Below are positions 9,025-16,448 of a DNA stretch of 32,679 nucleotides, piece by piece; positions within the stretch are counted from its first letter, which is position 1, and each line of letters starts with the position of its first letter. The notes under the pieces were generated by a model that had not been told where the DNA came from, did no database searches, and saw only the letters and a program-made list of their open reading frames with translations. This DNA comes from Muribaculaceae bacterium. Its GTDB lineage: Bacteria; Bacteroidota; Bacteroidia; Bacteroidales; Muribaculaceae. The translations under genes were made by a program, and so were the position numbers. The stretch lies in contig JAFZKD010000094.1 of NCBI GenBank assembly GCA_017553785.1, forward strand, positions 1-32,679. The letters run 5' to 3'.

Positions 9025-10308
9025 TTATCTCTTGTCGCGGACCTCGTTGCGCTCATGACGCTTCAGCGCCTTGGGCTCGATGTTCATGCGCTCACCTTCA
9101 AGCAACGAGATGACGCCATCCACAGCCTTGTCGGCAGCCACCTGCTCCTTGGCGCGTGCAGCCTGGCACTCGGGACAATTGCACTCGGTGTGGTACTCGG
9201 TGGGTTCGGTATAGGTTGTGATGACACCTTCAAAGTTGCGCAAAACCACCTTGCCGGGAGCTTGGGAGATGATGTATTGGGGCATGACGGGCGTCTTGCC
9301 ACCGCCACCGGGAGCGTCCACCACAAAGGTGGGCACACAGTAGCCGCTGGTGTGGCCACGCAATCCCTCGATGATCTCGATGCCCTTGCTGACGGGGGTG
9401 CGGAAGTGTTCCAGACCCATCGACAGATCGCACTGGTAGATGTAGTAGGGACGCACACGGATCTTGACAATCTCATGCACGAGTTTCTTCATCACATGCA
9501 CGCAGTCGTTCACGCCACGCAACAGCACGCTCTGGTTACCCAAGGGGATACCGGCATCGGCGAGCATTTCACAGGCACGTTTCGACTCGGGAGTCACCTC
9601 GTTGGGATGGTTGAAGTGGGTATTGATCCAAATGGGATGATACTTCTTCAACATATCACACAACTCGGGTGTCACGCGCTGCGGGCAAACCACGGGAGTG
9701 CGGGTACCCAGACGCACGATTTCCACATGCGGAATCTTGCGGAGTTCCGAGATGATGTATTCCAGTCGCTTGTCGCTCACCATTAGGGCATCACCACCCG
9801 AAAGCAGGACGTCGCGAACGGTGGGAGTGTTGCGGATATACTCCAGTGCCTTCTCGATGCGGTCGATGCCGCACTCGTTATCGGTCTGTCCGGCAAAGCG
9901 GCGACGGGTGCAGTGACGGCAGTACATCGAGCACATGTCGGTGATGAGGAAGAGCACACGGTCGGGATAACGGTGGGTCAATCCGGGCGTGGGCGAATCC
10001 TCGTCCTCATGCAGGGGGTCGAGCAGGTCGGCAGCGGCCTGGTGGGTCTCGGCACCTGTGGGAATGCACTGGCGGCGGATGGGATCATTCGGGTCATCGG
10101 GGTTGATGAGGCTCAGGTAATAGGGCGTGATGGCCATGCGCAGGGTCTTGAGGGTCTGCTTGACACCCTCTTCCTCCTCGGTGGTCAGGCTCACATATTT
10201 CTTGAGTTCCTCCAGGGTCTCGATGCGGTTCTTCACCTGCCATTTCCAGTCATTCCACTGTTCGTCGGTAACGTCAGGAAATAATTGTTTTCTTCTTGAT
10301 TCTACCAT
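9025..10308 (-). CDS. kamA: L-lysine 2,3-aminomutase (radical SAM)
   Basis: 427 residues from the ATG at 10308 (MVESRRKQLF); an in-frame ATG at 10365 would add 19 residues unlike the family. It converts L-lysine to L-beta-lysine, the first step of the pathway, using SAM, a [4Fe-4S] cluster and PLP. The cluster cysteines are in CSMYCRHC at 126, 130 and 133. PLP-binding Lys338 is in PGGGGKTPVMP, and Asp294 and Asp331 match the two aspartates that bind substrate in the Clostridium subterminale enzyme (shifted by one). The C terminus has CNCPECQ, matching the zinc-binding CNCDVC-type motif, though the final zinc ligands differ somewhat. The match to clostridial KamA is very high over most of the length, so a true lysine enzyme rather than the EpmB type is likely. 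Confidence 0.97.
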   Translation of the reverse strand: MVESRRKQLFPDVTDEQWNDWKWQVKNRIETLEELKKYVSLTTEEEEGVKQTLKTLRMAITPYYLSLINPDDPNDPIRRQCIPTGAETHQAAADLLDPLHEDEDSPTPGLTHRYPDRVLFLITDMCSMYCRHCTRRRFAGQTDNECGIDRIEKALEYIRNTPTVRDVLLSGGDALMVSDKRLEYIISELRKIPHVEIVRLGTRTPVVCPQRVTPELCDMLKKYHPIWINTHFNHPNEVTPESKRACEMLADAGIPLGNQSVLLRGVNDCVHVMKKLVHEIVKIRVRPYYIYQCDLSMGLEHFRTPVSKGIEIIEGLRGHTSGYCVPTFVVDAPGGGGKTPVMPQYIISQAPGKVVLRNFEGVITTYTEPTEYHTECNCPECQAARAKEQVAADKAVDGVISLLEGERMNIEPKALKRHERNEVRDKR

Positions 10309-10374
10309 AGTGTATGATGAATGATAGTGTCTTGGAGCACGATGATTCATGCTCCAAGACATCAAATTCTTGAA

Positions 10375-11448
10375 TTAAGCGTAGAGTTCCTCAAAGATCT
10401 TGCGCAGCTCGGGGCATTCGCGCAGCTCCTGCAAGGTAAAGCCGGCATGGCCCTTAGTGTAGCCGTTACCGATAATCATATTCGTGTCAGCACCGATACC
10501 CTCGGCACCCAGTGCTGCCTTGGTGAAGCTGGTGGCCATGGAGAAGAAGTAAACTACGCCATCATCCCTAGTGCACAGCACAGCCGTCATCTCGCAATCG
10601 GGCACGTTTACGCAATTGATGGTCACATCGGCCATCTTGCCGTCGGTCAGCTTGTTCACCAATTCATACACCTCAACAGGGGTCATGCCTGCAACGCTCT
10701 CGACCACGTCACAGAAGCCAAGGTCCTTAATGCGCTGGGTTGACTTGGGGCTGTTGGCAAGGCCGATGACCTTACCGGTAACGCCTACGCGCTTCTTGGC
10801 CTCGTAGCAGCACAGCATGCCGCTCTTGCCACCTGCACCCAAAACCACCACGTTTTGGCCATACTGGCACAGCTTGGCAGTCTGAGCGGGAGCACCAGCC
10901 ACGTCGAGTGCACTCAACGCGAGTTTCTCGGGCATGTCATCGGGAATCTTGGCATAGATGCCGCTCTCAAAGAGGATAGCCTTTCCCTTGATGTCCACTT
11001 GGTCAATATCGGCACGGATCCCGAGGATCTCGTCGATGCGCAGGGGAGTCAGCGACAGCGACACGAGGGTGGCGATGCGATCGCCCTCCTGGAGGTCGAT
11101 CTTGCCCTTGAGGGCGTCACCGATCTTCTCTACTTTACCCAGGAGCATACCGCCCGAACCTGTGCGACGGTTGCGGTGCTTGCCCTGCAACTCGACGTTG
11201 AGGAGCATCTCTTTCTTGATTTCCTCCATGACCTCGGCCTCGTTGTTGGGGTCCTTGGCTTGCTGCTTGGCATAGTTGTGGATGTCGGTGAATGAAGCGG
11301 AGTCAATATTCAGTGTCTGTACGTCAATGAGGATCTCATTGTCGTAAATCTCGTCCATGTTGTTGTCCAACTTGTTGGCGGGCTGCGGAAGAACGCCCTT
11401 GGGTTCAATCACTCGGTGAGTACCGAATCTATTTCCGTGTTTCTGCAT
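10375..11448 (-). CDS. kdd: L-erythro-3,5-diaminohexanoate dehydrogenase
   Basis: 357 residues. It oxidises 3,5-diaminohexanoate, the product of KamDE, to 5-amino-3-oxohexanoate with NAD+. Seen directly: a zinc-free alcohol-dehydrogenase-like layout with the Rossmann motif VVVLGAGGKSG at about 200-210, and the family-specific N terminus MQKHGNRFGTHRVIEPKGVLPQPA. It lies 48 bp after kce and 66 bp before kamA. The start at 11448 leaves the family N terminus intact. Confidence 0.94.
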   Translation of the reverse strand: MQKHGNRFGTHRVIEPKGVLPQPANKLDNNMDEIYDNEILIDVQTLNIDSASFTDIHNYAKQQAKDPNNEAEVMEEIKKEMLLNVELQGKHRNRRTGSGGMLLGKVEKIGDALKGKIDLQEGDRIATLVSLSLTPLRIDEILGIRADIDQVDIKGKAILFESGIYAKIPDDMPEKLALSALDVAGAPAQTAKLCQYGQNVVVLGAGGKSGMLCCYEAKKRVGVTGKVIGLANSPKSTQRIKDLGFCDVVESVAGMTPVEVYELVNKLTDGKMADVTINCVNVPDCEMTAVLCTRDDGVVYFFSMATSFTKAALGAEGIGADTNMIIGNGYTKGHAGFTLQELRECPELRKIFEELYA

Positions 11449-11496
11449 TGATTTGTTTTTTTAAGTGTTAAACAATATTTTTTATTTGTTTTTGGA

Positions 11497-12330
11497 TTAA
11501 TTGCGGGGCTTCATGCCGAGAATCTCACGGGCCTCGTCGCTGGTGGCGATGGGACGTCCCAGTTCATTGGCGATGCGAACGACTTTCTCGACAAGTTCAC
11601 CGTTGCTCTTGGCGAGCACGCCCTTGGAGAGGTAGAGATTGTCCTCAAAGCCCACACGCACGTTACCGCCCATGGCGATAGCAGCGGCGGCCATCGGGAA
11701 GGCGTGGCGGCCAACACCCGTCACGGTCCATGTCGAACCGGCGGGAATGCCGTTCACGAGCCAGCACAGGTTGGCCACTGTGGCGGGAGTGCAACCGGGC
11801 ACACCCAGCACGAAGTTGAACTGCATGGGAGCACCGGGTACCTCACCCTTGCGTGCCATGTTCAGGATGGTGTCGAGGTGACCCATCTCGAAGCATTCAT
11901 ACTCGGGCTTGATGCCACGCTCGATCATACGTTTGCCGAAGGCGCGCATGGTAGGCATCGTGTTGTCAAATATCTCGTCTCCGAAGTTGCAGGTACCGCA
12001 GTCGAGGGTTGCCATCTCGGGTTGCGGCGTGGTGTCGGTCGATTGCAGACGCTCGTCAGGAGTCATACCCACAGCGCCGCCGGTTGACGGGATGAGGATG
12101 ACATTGGGACACACCTTGAGGATGGCCTCCTCACACTCCTGAAAGCGGCCACGGTCCTGTGTGGGCGTGCCGTCGTCCCATCGCACGTGCAGGTGGACGA
12201 TGGCAGCACCGGCATCGACAGCCGACTTGGCCTCGCGCACAATTTCTTCAACGGTATAGGGCACGTTGGGATTCTGCTCCTTAGTGACCTCGGCGCCGCA
12301 GATGGCGGCAGTGATAATCAGTTTATCCAT
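11497..12330 (-). CDS. kce: 3-keto-5-aminohexanoate cleavage enzyme (BKACE family)
   Basis: 277 residues. It condenses 5-amino-3-oxohexanoate with acetyl-CoA to give acetoacetate and L-3-aminobutyryl-CoA. The zinc site is recognisable: VHLHVR with His46 and His48, and a Glu near 229 in RVGFEDNLY; the Cloacimonas enzyme uses His46, His48 and Glu230. The segment STGGAVGMTPDER near 82-94 is typical of the DUF849/BKACE family. The family contains enzymes with other beta-keto acids, but the flanking kal and kdd fix the assignment. A 125-bp gap with a short direct repeat separates it from kal, wider than the other gaps in the operon. Confidence 0.95.
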   Translation of the reverse strand: MDKLIITAAICGAEVTKEQNPNVPYTVEEIVREAKSAVDAGAAIVHLHVRWDDGTPTQDRGRFQECEEAILKVCPNVILIPSTGGAVGMTPDERLQSTDTTPQPEMATLDCGTCNFGDEIFDNTMPTMRAFGKRMIERGIKPEYECFEMGHLDTILNMARKGEVPGAPMQFNFVLGVPGCTPATVANLCWLVNGIPAGSTWTVTGVGRHAFPMAAAAIAMGGNVRVGFEDNLYLSKGVLAKSNGELVEKVVRIANELGRPIATSDEAREILGMKPRN

Positions 12331-12367
12331 TTTCTTTGTTTTTCTTTAACTACGAATTACGCAAAAA

Positions 12368-12421
12368 CTAATTGGCATCCGCACATTGTATTCTTCCTAA
12401 CTTCACTAATGGCATCCGCAC
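12368..12421. repeat. Direct repeat GGCATCCGCAC in the kal-kce gap
   Basis: The 11-mer GGCATCCGCAC occurs at 12374-12384 and 12411-12421, each preceded by CTAAT-like sequence (CTAATT and CTAAT), 37 bp apart. The rest of the 125-bp gap (12331-12455) is AT-rich and shows no gene, clear promoter or terminator. Confidence 0.7.
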
Positions 12422-12455
12422 TGTTCTGTTTTTGTTTAATTCATAGTTCTTTAAA

Positions 12456-12845
12456 TTAGTTCTTACGTTGGCAATCTTTGGGAGTTACACATGTGCCCGA
12501 GGCACGGCAAACCACAACAGGTTCATCGAGGATGTCGGCAGCCGATGCTGAGATGTCAGGACGTGCCTGAGCCACCTTGCGGGCTTCGAACATCATGTGG
12601 CGCGAGGTGTTGCCCTCACGGTCAATCCAACCTTCGGCCTCAATGAAGTCACCGGCATAGACGGGTGCCAGAAACTCGATGTTGTCGTAGGCACAGAACA
12701 GGCCCTCGTCGCCATCGCGCATAATCAGCAGCTCGGTAGCCACGTCACCAAACAAGTGAACCATATGTGCCCCGTCAACCAAGTTACCACCGTAATGGGC
12801 ATCCTTTGCGCTCATGCGCAGTCTGATCATTGTCTTATATTCCAT
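12456..12845 (-). CDS. kal: 3-aminobutyryl-CoA ammonia-lyase
   Basis: 129 residues, a small single hotdog-fold protein. It removes ammonia from L-3-aminobutyryl-CoA to give crotonyl-CoA, linking lysine cleavage to the butyrate branch. The opening [20 protein letters not shown] and the central [15 protein letters not shown] are typical of Kal-type hotdog proteins; thioesterases share the fold, so the call leans on its place between atoD and kce. The ATG at 12845 is 19 bp after atoD; an ATG five codons later is also possible. Confidence 0.9.
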   Translation of the reverse strand: MEYKTMIRLRMSAKDAHYGGNLVDGAHMVHLFGDVATELLIMRDGDEGLFCAYDNIEFLAPVYAGDFIEAEGWIDREGNTSRHMMFEARKVAQARPDISASAADILDEPVVVCRASGTCVTPKDCQRKN

Positions 12846-12864
12846 GTCAGTCGCTTATCCTAAG

Positions 12865-13515
12865 TTATTTCTCAACATAGATGCCATCAACATAGATACC
12901 CGAAGCATGAACATGCTCGGGGGCGATCTCGCCAACTGGAACCAGCTTCTCGGCCTCAACCACTACATAGTCGGCTGCGGTAGCCATCAGCGGGTTGAAG
13001 TTGTTAGTAGTACCCAAGAATACCATGTTACCGAACTCGTCAACGATGTTGGCACGCAGGAAAGCGATGTCGGCACGCAAGGGTTTCTCCAGCAGGAAGT
13101 CCTGACCGTCAACCTTGATGATTTCCTTGCCGTCGGCCATGATGGTGCCGAGGCCAGTCGGGGTCAGCACGCCGCCCAGTCCAGCACCAGCCGCACGGAT
13201 GCGCTCTGCCAAGGTGCCCTGGGGAACGTATTCTACAATGAGCGTGCCCTCATTCTTCTGCAATGCAGTCTGCTTGTTGGTGCCCGTGTGGGAAACGATA
13301 GCTTTTTTAACCTGGTGGTTGGAAACCAGCTTGCCATGAGCGACCTCGTCATAGGCCGTGTCGTTGGCAATGATAGTCAAGTCCTTAACACCCTTTTCTA
13401 CAATAGCGTCAATAATCTGGGTGGCGCTGCCGTTACCCAAGAAACCGCCAAACATAATAGTCATGCCGTCCTGTACTTTCTCAACGGCTTGTTCCAATGT
13501 GATTTGTTTGTTCAT
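12865..13515 (-). CDS. atoD: Acetoacetate/butyrate CoA-transferase, subunit A
   Basis: 216 residues from the ATG at 13515 (MNKQITLEQAV); an in-frame ATG at 13596 lies upstream of the likely transcription start and is rejected. Family I CoA-transferase alpha chain: GGFLGNGSA near 23-31, then VEYVPQGTLAERIRAAGAG and LTPTGLGT near 95-125. It pairs with the atoA product encoded about 8.7 kb downstream. It is the first gene of the lysine operon, with a TATATTTG -7 element 47 bp ahead of the start. Confidence 0.93.
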   Translation of the reverse strand: MNKQITLEQAVEKVQDGMTIMFGGFLGNGSATQIIDAIVEKGVKDLTIIANDTAYDEVAHGKLVSNHQVKKAIVSHTGTNKQTALQKNEGTLIVEYVPQGTLAERIRAAGAGLGGVLTPTGLGTIMADGKEIIKVDGQDFLLEKPLRADIAFLRANIVDEFGNMVFLGTTNNFNPLMATAADYVVVEAEKLVPVGEIAPEHVHASGIYVDGIYVEK

Positions 13516-13561
13516 AATGTTTATGTTTTGGAATTTATTTGGTTTATGTCTATAATGGCTG

Positions 13562-13569
13562 CAAATATA
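13562..13569 (-). promoter_or_regulatory. Promoter -7 element of the lysine operon
   Basis: TATATTTG on the minus strand matches the Bacteroidetes TAnnTTTG consensus, placing the start of transcription near 13,555 and giving atoD an untranslated leader of about 40 nt. No good -33 element is seen. The leader is too short for a cobalamin riboswitch. Confidence 0.6.
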
Positions 13570-13619
13570 GAAAATTTTCCCCAATTTCACGGTCATTTCA
13601 TGGTATTTTTTTCAACAAT

Positions 13620-13638
13620 TTATCTATTACATAGATAA
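13620..13638. promoter_or_regulatory. Perfect inverted repeat upstream of lysine operon promoter
   Basis: TTATCTATTACATAGATAA has 7-bp perfect arms around TTACA, centred about 60 bp upstream of the atoD -7 element. It has the shape of a dimeric regulator site; the regulator is unknown. Confidence 0.45.
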
Positions 13639-13684
13639 CTGCTCAAATCACAGCGTAATCTCCCTGCTGAAACAGCCCCGTGTT

Positions 13685-13791
13685 AAGTTTTGGGACTCAA
13701 ATCCAAAAACTCCCCATTTTTGACAAGTTTTGGGAACGAAATCCAAATACTTTCAATTTTTCATCACTTTTTGGAATGAAATCCAAAAACT
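13685..13791. repeat. Three palindromic 27-bp repeats at exact 40-bp period
   Basis: Repeats begin at 13685, 13725 and 13765. Each has a left arm close to AGTTTTKGGA, a 6-bp centre ending GAAA or CAAA, and a right arm TCCAAAWACT, so each is a 10-6-10 imperfect palindrome. The 13-bp spacers also resemble each other (C/T-rich, then ATTTTT). The third copy ends 5 bp before the -7 element of the ATPase gene and would overlap its -33 region. The period fits a tandem operator array rather than CRISPR, since the spacers are too short and not unique. Confidence 0.85.
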
Positions 13792-13796
13792 TTATA

Positions 13797-13804
13797 TACA
13801 TTTG
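13797..13804 (+). promoter_or_regulatory. Promoter -7 element of the AAA ATPase gene
   Basis: TACATTTG matches TAnnTTTG and lies 26 bp before the ATG at 13831, immediately after the third palindromic repeat. Confidence 0.6.
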
Positions 13805-13830
13805 CGGCATCAAACCATTCTCGATAAATT

Positions 13831-15039
13831 ATGAAACTCATTCAACGTAAAGAGTACCTGGACAAACTGATCGCCCTGCGTGACAAAAAGATCATCAAAA
13901 TCATCACCGGAGTTAGGCGCTGCGGGAAATCTACATTGCTTGAAATCATGCAAAAAGAGCTACGGACCAGCGGGGTTGACGATGAGCAAATCATCGCCAT
14001 CAATCTTGAAGAATATGAGAACAAGGAATACAGGGACCCTAACGCGCTCTATTCCTACGTGAGTTCCCGTTTGGTTCAGGGCAAAATGTCCTATATCTTC
14101 CTGGATGAGATACAGCATGTCAATGGTTATGCCGATGTGGTTGATGCCCTCTTTGTCAAAGCTGGTGTTGACCTGTATATCACAGGGTCAAACGCCTATC
14201 TGCTTTCCAGCGAGATTGCGACCTTACTGTCAGGAAGATATGTAGAGATCAAGATGCTGCCATTGTCATTTGCCGAGTATGTTGAGAGCACCGGCAATGA
14301 ACTTGAATTGGGCAAAAAATATGTTGACTATGTGACCAACAGCAGCTTCCCGTATTCAATTGAGCTAAGAGACAATTCCACCATGATAAGCGACTACTTG
14401 CTTGGTATATACAACACTATCGTCCTCAAAGACGTGATGCAGCGAAAAAGCATTGGTGATGCGATGATGCTTGAGAGCGTCGTGGCATTCATCATGGACA
14501 ATATCGGCAACACACTATCAACCAAAAAGATTTCCGACACCATGACATCATCTGGCAGGAAAATTGATGTGAAAACCGTCGAAAAATACCTGTCGGCCCT
14601 ACAAGAAAGTTTTATTCTATATCGTGCTGGCCGCTATAATGTAAAGGGGAGGCAGCTACTCAAAACCATGGAAAAATATTACCTGGTTGACGTAGCATTG
14701 AGGCGCGTCATGTTAGGCCGTCAGGGCGTGGATGTGGGGCATCTTCTGGAGAATGTGGTTTATTTGGAACTGTTACGCCACAACCAGCACGTGTTTATCG
14801 GGAAGACTGGTGACCTGGAAATTGATTTTGTCACCATCAACGATGAACAAACAAGTTATTATCAGGTATCGGCTAGCGTTAGAGATGCCGACACCTTGAA
14901 GCGCGAATTAGCGCCACTGAAAAACATCAAGGACCACAACCCCAAATGGTTGCTGACCCTTGATGAAGATCCCGATGCCAACTACGACGGCATCCGCAAG
15001 GTTAACGTTCTCAATTGGCTACTGCATAAGTACAAATGA
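13831..15039 (+). CDS. AAA ATPase with C-terminal DUF4143 domain
   Basis: 402 residues. N-terminal ATPase (AAA_14 type): Walker A GVRRCGKST at 27-35, Walker B YIFLDEIQ at 88-95, and sensor-like YITGSNA near 116-122. The C-terminal part (about 195-360) is DUF4143, a fold related to PD-(D/E)xK nucleases; here EIDFV keeps the aspartate, but the expected E-x-K is replaced by QVS in YYQVSAS, so nuclease activity is doubtful. These proteins are widespread in Bacteroidales in many copies and have no agreed function. No secretion signal is present. It stands alone, divergent from the lysine operon, with a striking palindrome array over its promoter, and its base composition looks more AT-rich than the neighbouring lysine genes. 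Confidence 0.88.
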   Translation: MKLIQRKEYLDKLIALRDKKIIKIITGVRRCGKSTLLEIMQKELRTSGVDDEQIIAINLEEYENKEYRDPNALYSYVSSRLVQGKMSYIFLDEIQHVNGYADVVDALFVKAGVDLYITGSNAYLLSSEIATLLSGRYVEIKMLPLSFAEYVESTGNELELGKKYVDYVTNSSFPYSIELRDNSTMISDYLLGIYNTIVLKDVMQRKSIGDAMMLESVVAFIMDNIGNTLSTKKISDTMTSSGRKIDVKTVEKYLSALQESFILYRAGRYNVKGRQLLKTMEKYYLVDVALRRVMLGRQGVDVGHLLENVVYLELLRHNQHVFIGKTGDLEIDFVTINDEQTSYYQVSASVRDADTLKRELAPLKNIKDHNPKWLLTLDEDPDANYDGIRKVNVLNWLLHKYK

Positions 15040-15110
15040 GAATCGGTATATATGCCCGTTACTCAGAATATGACATTTGGCATCTCATCTCAACCGATTC
15101 ATTTTTCTTC
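15040..15110 (+). terminator. Possible branched rho-independent terminator
   Basis: GAATCGGT (15040-15047) pairs with ACCGATTC (15093-15100), enclosing a second stem ATGCC/GGCAT, followed by a T/C-rich tract (ATTTTTCTTCTT). The large loop makes this less certain than the other terminators. Confidence 0.45.
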
Positions 15111-15116
15111 TTCTCA

Positions 15117-16019
15117 TCAGTCACTATAAGATAACGCAAGACGAAGTCCCAAGAGGCACAGCTTGCCATTTACATCGTAGTTATAATTTGCTGTAGGATT
15201 GCAGTAATGACGGTAAGAAACACGGTGATGATTTGAGGAATTATACGCGCCTCCACCTCGAAGAAGTTTATATGTTCCTGAGTCAGGCCCTGTTGGGTTA
15301 GTTTGAGCCGTACTGTAGCTTCCATACCAATCTTGGCACCATTCCCACACATTACCACTCATATCATAAATACCTAACTCATTCGCTGCCTTCAAAGCAA
15401 CGGAATGAGTTTGACTGCTGGTAAGCACACTACTGAACCAAGCCACATCATTAATTGTATTACTTCCTGAGTATATGAATCCTTGAGATTTAGTTCCACC
15501 TCGTGCTGCATACTCCCATTCAGCTTCAGTTGGCAATCTAAAATTTTGGCCAGTCAATGTATTCAATTTAACAATAAAGTCCTGACAATCATTCCAAGAG
15601 ACATGCTCAACTGGCATGTTAAAACCAATAGAACTGGCGGGATTGCTACCCATCACCGCAAGCCACAGTTCCTGAGTTACCTCTGTTGAGCATATAAAAA
15701 AAGACGATAATGTCACCTGATGTGCAGGCTTTTCATTCTCCGATGCATTGGTTTGTTCAGCAGTCGCACCCATCGTAAACATGCCACCTTCTACGTAAAC
15801 CATCGTAAATGTCACACCACCGACAGTAAAATCTGTGTTTTCGGGTTGTGGCTGTTCTTCGGGCCACTGATTACTTAACAAATAGTCAATTAAGCAGGTC
15901 ACATCGCTGATGCTGACATTGCCATCTAGATTAACATCTCCACGCACAAAATCATCTGCAACGGTTTTCAACGGTATAGCCATTAGAAACAAAACAAAAA
16001 GAAATGAAATTTTTTTCAT
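15117..16019 (-). CDS. Secreted protein with N-terminal dockerin-like repeat and SUMF1 (formylglycine-enzyme-like) domain
   Basis: 300 residues from the ATG at 16019 (MKKISFLFVLFLMAIPLKTVAD), which gives a clear signal peptide; the frame stays open for 69 codons upstream but that part lies in the structured leader. After the signal comes one calcium-binding dockerin-type half, RGDVNLDGNVSISDV then CLIDYLLS (about 25-50). Residues 70-300 form a SUMF1/FGE-sulfatase domain: EGGMFTMGA, EVTQELWLAVMG, FRLPTEAEWEYAARGG, YDMSGNVWEWCQDWYG, LLRGGGAY. The cysteine pair used by true formylglycine-generating enzymes is not present at the expected place after the RGG motif, so sulfatase activation is unlikely and a binding or structural role is more plausible. 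The gene is more AT-rich than its neighbours. Confidence 0.85.
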   Translation of the reverse strand: MKKISFLFVLFLMAIPLKTVADDFVRGDVNLDGNVSISDVTCLIDYLLSNQWPEEQPQPENTDFTVGGVTFTMVYVEGGMFTMGATAEQTNASENEKPAHQVTLSSFFICSTEVTQELWLAVMGSNPASSIGFNMPVEHVSWNDCQDFIVKLNTLTGQNFRLPTEAEWEYAARGGTKSQGFIYSGSNTINDVAWFSSVLTSSQTHSVALKAANELGIYDMSGNVWEWCQDWYGSYSTAQTNPTGPDSGTYKLLRGGGAYNSSNHHRVSYRHYCNPTANYNYDVNGKLCLLGLRLALSYSD

Positions 16020-16350
16020 AATTAACTCGGTTTTCGCCCTATAACACCCCGAATTCAGGCAGGTTAATTTACAGAAATGAAACGACGTGGGGAGTTCTCT
16101 TGTCACTCGTCCCTCACACAAAGGCTCTGGCATGGCCTCAAGCAGTCGAAACGAGCAACGCCGAAGCCCACGCCGATATGTATGCACGCTATTGATAGCG
16201 GACGATACACATCCAGTGGGCGTCAACCGTTGCCATGTCTTTGACTACTTGGATAAGAACTGCCAGTTTCTTGTGTGTCAAACACAAAGCATCAAGTAAC
16301 GCCTCAAACAAAAATGTCTTGACATGACTCCACAAAAACGGACTTCAGGT
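16020..16350 (-). ncRNA. Structured untranslated leader or small RNA upstream of the SUMF1-type gene
   Basis: This 330-bp stretch lies between a -7 element and the start codon at 16019 and holds no convincing gene. On the minus strand a long hairpin spans 16221-16166: GCCCAC/GUGGGC, then AUGUGUAU/AUACAUAU, then CGCUA/UAGCG with a UCAA loop, about 19 base pairs. The middle stem pairs fully only on the minus-strand RNA (a G-U there is an A-C mismatch on the other strand). A second hairpin, TTGTGT/ACACAA, is at 16287-16271. I do not recognise a named family; it could be a cis-acting leader or an independent RNA. Confidence 0.5.
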
Positions 16351-16356
16351 CAATTG

Positions 16357-16364
16357 CAAAATTA
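16357..16364 (-). promoter_or_regulatory. Promoter -7 element of the structured leader
   Basis: TAATTTTG on the minus strand matches TAnnTTTG. It lies downstream of the peptidase terminator and about 340 bp upstream of the SUMF1-type start codon. No -33 element is evident. Confidence 0.5.
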
Positions 16365-16409
16365 CTACTTAGTATCTACATTGCCATGAGAAAATTCCTC
16401 TTTTTATTG

Positions 16410-16448
16410 AAAAAGCCCAAAGCAGGAAACTTCCCTGCCCTAGGCTTT
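16410..16448 (-). terminator. Rho-independent terminator of the S9B peptidase gene
   Basis: On the minus strand AAAGCC pairs with GGCTTT around an inner GCAGG/CCTGC stem with a GAAGTTT loop, followed by a T run. It starts 20 bp after the peptidase stop. Confidence 0.85.

Noticed and set aside
13516-13620. Cobalamin riboswitch controlling the B12-dependent lysine operon
   Set aside because: The predicted leader is only about 40 nt, and no B12-box-like sequence is visible.
13685-13791. CRISPR array
   Set aside because: The spacers are only 13 bp, resemble each other, and no cas gene is nearby.
16087-16299. Plus-strand 70-codon frame and the 69-codon minus-strand extension of the SUMF1-type gene
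   Set aside because: Both lie in the structured leader; the minus-strand extension precedes a clean signal peptide, and neither resembles a protein family.
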